Shown piece after piece: positions 5,766-8,051 of a stretch of 8,051 nucleotides of DNA (position 1 is its first letter; every line of letters starts with the position of its first letter). A program made the position numbers and the translations under genes. Below the pieces are notes generated by a model. It saw nothing but the letters and a program-made list of their open reading frames with translations. It had not been told where the DNA came from and ran no database searches. The DNA comes from Planctomycetota bacterium (GTDB taxonomy: Bacteria; Planctomycetota; Planctomycetia; Pirellulales; Pirellulaceae), in the NCBI GenBank assembly GCA_026692885.1, contig JAPLNJ010000086.1, forward strand, positions 1 through 8,051. Direction: 5' to 3'.

Positions 5766-5940
5766 ACCCACAGGTCGGAGTGCGGCGACAATTCGCCGCT
5801 TGATCAAGTGTCCCTATCATCCTGTTTCCAGAGCGGTTGTCCAGAGCCACGGTGAGATGCTGCTTTGGGAAACATGCGGCGGACTTGTCCTTGGAAGTTA
5901 CGCTCAAGACGATCACGGTGAGAAGCAGATTATAAATCAC
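5764..5940 (-). CDS. Possible 58-residue protein with hydrophobic amino terminus
   Basis: A GTG at 5940 is preceded by AGGAG, 10 bases away, and opens a frame of 58 codons ending TAA at 5764. The first residues, MIYNLLLTVIVLSVTS, are hydrophobic like a signal peptide or single membrane helix; the rest has three cysteines (near residues 23, 50 and 57) and no recognised domain. Its stop overlaps the propeller's ribosome binding site. It begins 121 bases after the URO-D-like gene's stop on the same strand. Against it: codon-position bias is weak and the same frame stays open upstream through the URO-D-like gene as a shadow. It could be a leader peptide, a small membrane protein or a chance frame. 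Confidence 0.35.
   Translation of the reverse strand: MIYNLLLTVIVLSVTSKDKSAACFPKQHLTVALDNRSGNRMIGTLDQAANCRRTPTCG
5782..5799. promoter_or_regulatory. 7-bp stem hairpin in front of the propeller gene
   Basis: GCGGCGA (5782-5788) pairs exactly with TCGCCGC (5793-5799) around the 4-base loop CAAT. It lies 31-48 bases upstream of the propeller ATG, close to its ribosome binding site. No T-run follows, so it is not a terminator; an operator or a structure modulating translation are possibilities. Confidence 0.45.
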
Positions 5941-6005
5941 TTTGCCTTCGCTCCTGTTAGCCGACGACTCCGGCTGTCCCGCTTGGGGCAACGGCGGGTG
6001 CTGAC

Positions 6006-6038
6006 GCGTTCGGAAGAACGCTGCACTATTACTGCAGC
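6006..6038. repeat. Two abutting hairpins after the URO-D-like gene
   Basis: GCGTTC (6006-6011) pairs with GAACGC (6016-6021) around GGAA, which is a GNRA tetraloop in plus-strand RNA. GCTGCA (6020-6025) pairs with TGCAGC (6033-6038) around a 7-base loop; the two stems share two bases. On the minus strand, where the upstream gene ends at 6062, the T-run lies before and not after the stems, so this is not a standard terminator. Confidence 0.35.
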
Positions 6039-6061
6039 AAAATCGCCTTCGCCTCCTGACC

Positions 6062-6976
6062 TCACCGGCTGGGCCACCTGCGTTTGACGAAGCGACAGAA
6101 CTCGGCCTCGGTCTGCAGCTGCGTCTCCGGCACAACCAGGTACAGTCCCGCGCGTGGCAAACTTGAAAGCACACCAGCCAACTCGTCAAAACGGTGATCG
6201 ACACACAGCAAGAGACGCGAGCGTTCCAGAATCTCACGGCATACCGGCACGAGTTCCACCAGTGCGGGGCCGTTGGCTTTGATGGTGAGTTCCACGCCGG
6301 CCAAGCCCGGTACGTCCAGCACGTGGCGATAGTGCTGGTAGCCTGTCGAGTGCAGGTGAAACAGCACATGCGCGCCGAGATGCCGCACGACTTGGGCACT
6401 GCACGGCATAAAGATGTCGCGGTAGACGGCCGGATCGCGCAAGCCCATCGCGTCGTCCTGGATGGCAATTGTCGGGTCGGGAGCCCAATAGCCGAAAATG
6501 TGCCCGTAGCCGCTCAGCTTGGCAGGAACGATAGCAAAGTGTTGGTCCAACGCCTGGAGCAGCAACTGACTGATTCGGAGGGCCGCCTGGGCGATCAATT
6601 CCGGAGCATCGTACAAGTCGCAGAGGAACGGCGTGAGACCTCGCAGAGCAGCCAGCACGTCGGATGGCCCACGCAGGATGGTGGGACTGAGCCAGCAATC
6701 CGCCGGCAAGTTGGCCAGCAGTTGCTCCGTCTGCTGACGCAGGCATTTGAACCAAGACGCGCAGGCCGGCAGCGGCGCTGTGGCGAGGGCCTGCACCGAG
6801 CCCAGGCAGGGTTCCGGCGCCAGCGACCCGGACGAGAACCGCACCGGACAACCGCACCAGGCTTCCAGCCACGGAATGGCTCGCCATGGCGCCGCATAGG
6901 GCATCCAGTCATCGCACTCCACCGGCCGCCTCGCGAAGGCAAACTCGTAGTCTGTCATCACGTTGGTCGGACACAC
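6062..6976 (-). CDS. Uroporphyrinogen decarboxylase-like protein (MtaA/CmuA-related), 5' end uncertain
   Basis: 304 residues if started at the GTG at 6976; the ATG at 6958 is the alternative. Neither has a good ribosome binding site. The body matches URO-D-superfamily proteins: WRAIPWLEAWCGCPVRF (31-47), LRGPSDVLAALRGL (101-114), LYDAPELI (121-128), DDAMGLRDPAVYRDIFMP (174-191), FHLHSTG (206-212), LDVPGLAGVEL (220-230) and LLLCVDHRFDEL (255-266). The superfamily includes heme URO-D and corrinoid methyltransferases, whose zinc site is usually HxC plus a later Cys. Here the motif reads HLH (H207, H209), with C258 as a possible third ligand, so it is probably not a heme enzyme and its substrate is unknown. 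Coding-like residues (RHAFPHEHVVPADV) continue upstream in the same frame to a TGA at 7025-7027, and the protein is shorter than usual, so the amino terminus may have been lost or frameshifted. The propeller follows on the same strand. Confidence 0.75.
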   Translation of the reverse strand: MCPTNVMTDYEFAFARRPVECDDWMPYAAPWRAIPWLEAWCGCPVRFSSGSLAPEPCLGSVQALATAPLPACASWFKCLRQQTEQLLANLPADCWLSPTILRGPSDVLAALRGLTPFLCDLYDAPELIAQAALRISQLLLQALDQHFAIVPAKLSGYGHIFGYWAPDPTIAIQDDAMGLRDPAVYRDIFMPCSAQVVRHLGAHVLFHLHSTGYQHYRHVLDVPGLAGVELTIKANGPALVELVPVCREILERSRLLLCVDHRFDELAGVLSSLPRAGLYLVVPETQLQTEAEFCRFVKRRWPSR

Positions 6977-7202
6977 GTCGGCTGGTACGACATGCTCGTG
7001 AGGAAAAGCGTGCCGGAGATACCCTCACACGCCGTAATGGCGAACGAGGGGTTTCGAAACCAGTTCCGCTTCGCCGTGGCTGGCGTTATCGGCTGGCCGG
7101 AATCAATTCCGATCAGCCCGCCGTCGAACATCACACGCCAGCTCACCGCCGTACCGTCGAGACTGATTCAGCCACGCCTGGCCGAGTAGCCACTCCCGTA
7201 GC
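6977..7202. other. Spacer between divergent genes, with possible gene remnant
   Basis: No complete gene is visible. On the minus strand, 6977-7024 continues the URO-D-like frame without a start codon to a TGA. In the frame offset from it, a stretch from about 7167 to 6958 has fairly high third-position GC and reads plausibly (SWRVMFDGGLIGIDSGQP, later NWFRNPSFAITACEG) but ends at a TGA and matches nothing I recognise. It may be a remnant of a neighbouring gene or the frameshifted amino-terminal part of the URO-D-like protein. Confidence 0.35.
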
Positions 7203-7230
7203 TGTTGCCCCGCTCAGGACGCGGTACAAT
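7203..7230 (+). promoter_or_regulatory. Predicted promoter for the 64-residue protein gene
   Basis: TACAAT (7225-7230), preceded by GCGG, is a good -10 box. TGTTGC (7203-7208), 16 bases upstream, is a weak -35 candidate; TTGCCC (7205-7210) would be spaced only 14 bases. Transcription would start near 7237, immediately before the leader hairpin at 7238-7285. Confidence 0.4.
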
Positions 7231-7237
7231 TCAATCA

Positions 7238-7285
7238 TGTGTTCGGCTTCGCCCAGCCCCGCCAACACAGCACGGGCCGAACACA
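7238..7285 (+). promoter_or_regulatory. Leader hairpin with perfect 10-bp stem
   Basis: TGTGTTCGGC (7238-7247) is the exact reverse complement of GCCGAACACA (7276-7285), with a 28-base loop. It would occupy the very 5' end of a transcript from the predicted promoter and end 21 bases before the ribosome binding site of the downstream small gene. No T-run follows. RNA stabilisation or regulation of translation are possible roles; neither is shown. Confidence 0.45.
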
Positions 7286-7320
7286 CGCTTCGAGTTCTTC
7301 TTCCACAAGGGCGTCCACAC

Positions 7321-7515
7321 ATGCCTGCGAAAATCATCGAGAAAGTTCGTTCCGGGTTGCTCACCGAAAAGGGGTTGACCAACCTGCACAACAACGTTCA
7401 AGGCAAAAATCTGCCGGGCGTTATCGACGCGATCGAAGTGCAGATGCGAGGCCAGTTTCCCAGGGCTGCAAACCGTCTGTTTGGGAAGAAGGAAGCAGCT
7501 GTAGTCCAGCGATAA
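7321..7515 (+). CDS. 64-residue protein of unknown function
   Basis: Begins ATG at 7321, 9 bases after AAGGG (7307-7311), and ends TAA. The protein is basic and largely helical by composition: MPAKIIEKVRSGLLTEKGL, then NLHNNVQGKNLPGVIDAI, EVQMRGQFPRAANRLFGKKE and a short AAVVQR tail. There are no cysteines, signal peptide or membrane segment. I do not recognise the family. An upstream in-frame ATG (7237) would add 28 Ser/Pro/Ala-rich residues, but lacks a ribosome binding site and coincides with the predicted transcription start, so 7321 is preferred. A promoter-like sequence and leader hairpin precede it. It may be a complete small protein or the amino-terminal part of a longer protein cut short by the TAA; nothing clearly homologous continues in the other frames after the stop. 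Confidence 0.6.
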   Translation: MPAKIIEKVRSGLLTEKGLTNLHNNVQGKNLPGVIDAIEVQMRGQFPRAANRLFGKKEAAVVQR

Positions 7516-7631
7516 CAAGTAGCCTGGGTTCGTGATTACCAGCGGTGATGACCTGCATCGGCAACCACGCACAGCCGCAGCACAATCCCAGCAACTGATC
7601 CATCTCACGACGGTGATCGAACTGCATTCAG

Positions 7632-7699
7632 TCCGGCCGCAGTTGTTCGCACCGCCGTTGCTGGCCGTTGTCACGTCCACCCGTCAGCGTGCGGCCGGA
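7632..7699. repeat. 10-bp inverted repeat between convergent genes
   Basis: TCCGGCCGCA (7632-7641) is the exact reverse complement of TGCGGCCGGA (7690-7699), with a 48-base interval. It lies between the 3' ends of the 64-residue gene and the membrane protein gene, where a bidirectional terminator could be, but no T-run accompanies it. The surrounding spacer (7516-7725) shows no gene. Confidence 0.4.
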
Positions 7700-7725
7700 A
7701 CTTGCCGCAGCCGTTGTGGATCGCG

Positions 7726-8051
7726 TCAGTTCGTCGAACTTGGCCGGAATCGATCACGTTGAAACCTGGAGGTGACACGACGCAGCAGCTGACTTGAAGC
7801 CCACGTCAGCACGACGACGAGCAGGACGCCAACGGCTGCGTTGCTCACGATCGGCCAGGAACCGATAGCCTTGATTATGCGACGCTGTGGGGCGATAGGG
7901 TCTTCGCTGTATCGCAGGCACCACGCATACGTCCAAGGCCAGCCAACTTCGACCACAGACGCGTGTAAACCCACCCTGCTTCTCGTAACACCCGGCGTGA
8001 TGTTCATCCACACCACGACCGCAGACCACGCCATCGCGATCAGCAGCGTCG
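7726..8051 (-). CDS. Small membrane protein, start beyond right edge
   Basis: The frame is open to the window's right end; the first visible residues read TLLIAMAWSAVVVWMNITPG, so the ATG at 8034, inside this helix, is unlikely to be the start. The opening resembles the FSLRTLLxA amino termini seen on very many small planctomycete membrane proteins. Two membrane segments are visible: the one just quoted, and NAAVGVLLVVVLTWASSQLL (about residues 66-85 from the 8034 ATG). Between them lies an extracytoplasmic-looking loop with several tryptophans (GWPWTYAWCLRYSEDP), and after them a short basic tail (LRRVTSRFQRDRFRPSSTN). The stop is TGA at 7726-7728. The function is unknown. The gene faces the 64-residue gene tail to tail. 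Confidence 0.65.
   Translation of the reverse strand, partial: TLLIAMAWSAVVVWMNITPGVTRSRVGLHASVVEVGWPWTYAWCLRYSEDPIAPQRRIIKAIGSWPIVSNAAVGVLLVVVLTWASSQLLRRVTSRFQRDRFRPSSTN

Noticed and set aside
5782..5799. Rho-independent terminator
   Set aside because: The stem is good, but no run of T follows on either strand, and it sits in front of a gene start.
6194..7189. 331-codon plus-strand open frame
   Set aside because: It lies antisense to the URO-D-like gene, whose protein motifs are clear. It contains no motif of its own and is a shadow frame produced by GC-rich codon use.
7205..7262. tRNA or tRNA remnant
   Set aside because: The minus strand reads GGAGRSRTHD, a phrase typical of false translations across tRNA genes, and GCTCAG...GGTA slightly recalls a D-arm. 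However, no acceptor stem, anticodon arm or proper GGTTCGAATCC T-arm can be formed, and the length is too short.

Overview
The window most resembles chromosomal DNA of a planctomycete (Pirellulales-like). This is inferred from four things: overall high GC; sparse, mostly non-operonic genes separated by long spacers; a secreted PQQ-type propeller that begins with the WPQFRGP-type motif common in this phylum; and a small membrane protein whose visible start reads TLLIAMA, like the FSLRTLLxA amino termini that are very frequent there. No rRNA, tRNA, CRISPR or insertion sequence could be supported.

Layout. Positions 1-1617 (+) hold the 3' part of a long gene whose product joins a GlmU-type nucleotidyltransferase domain to a SpoIIE/RsbU-type PP2C phosphatase domain. 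Positions 1618 to about 3092 contain no recognisable gene but are unusually rich in perfect inverted repeats (stems up to 11-12 bp, an 18-bp palindrome, and a 116-bp segment bounded by near-identical inverted arms). A sigma70-like promoter (3093-3121) precedes an exported sugar phosphate isomerase/epimerase-like TIM barrel (3201-4073, +). A 340-bp convergent spacer with a decayed palindromic repeat follows. On the minus strand, a uroporphyrinogen-decarboxylase-like protein (6062-6976, with an unclear and possibly damaged 5' end), a possible 58-codon reading frame (5764-5940) and an exported PQQ-like beta-propeller (4414-5751) lie in series. On the plus strand, a TACAAT-type promoter, a leader hairpin and a ribosome binding site precede a 64-residue protein of unknown function (7321-7515). 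The window ends in a two-helix membrane protein on the minus strand (7726-8051) that continues past the right edge.

The genes do not form one obvious pathway. The isomerase-like protein and the propeller are both predicted to be exported and face each other tail to tail; the URO-D-like protein could be cotranscribed with the propeller. The item most likely to be a poorly described system is the nucleotidyltransferase-phosphatase fusion, in which the place normally taken by GlmU's acetyltransferase helix is taken by a complete signalling phosphatase. The second is the hairpin-dense gene-free segment after it.
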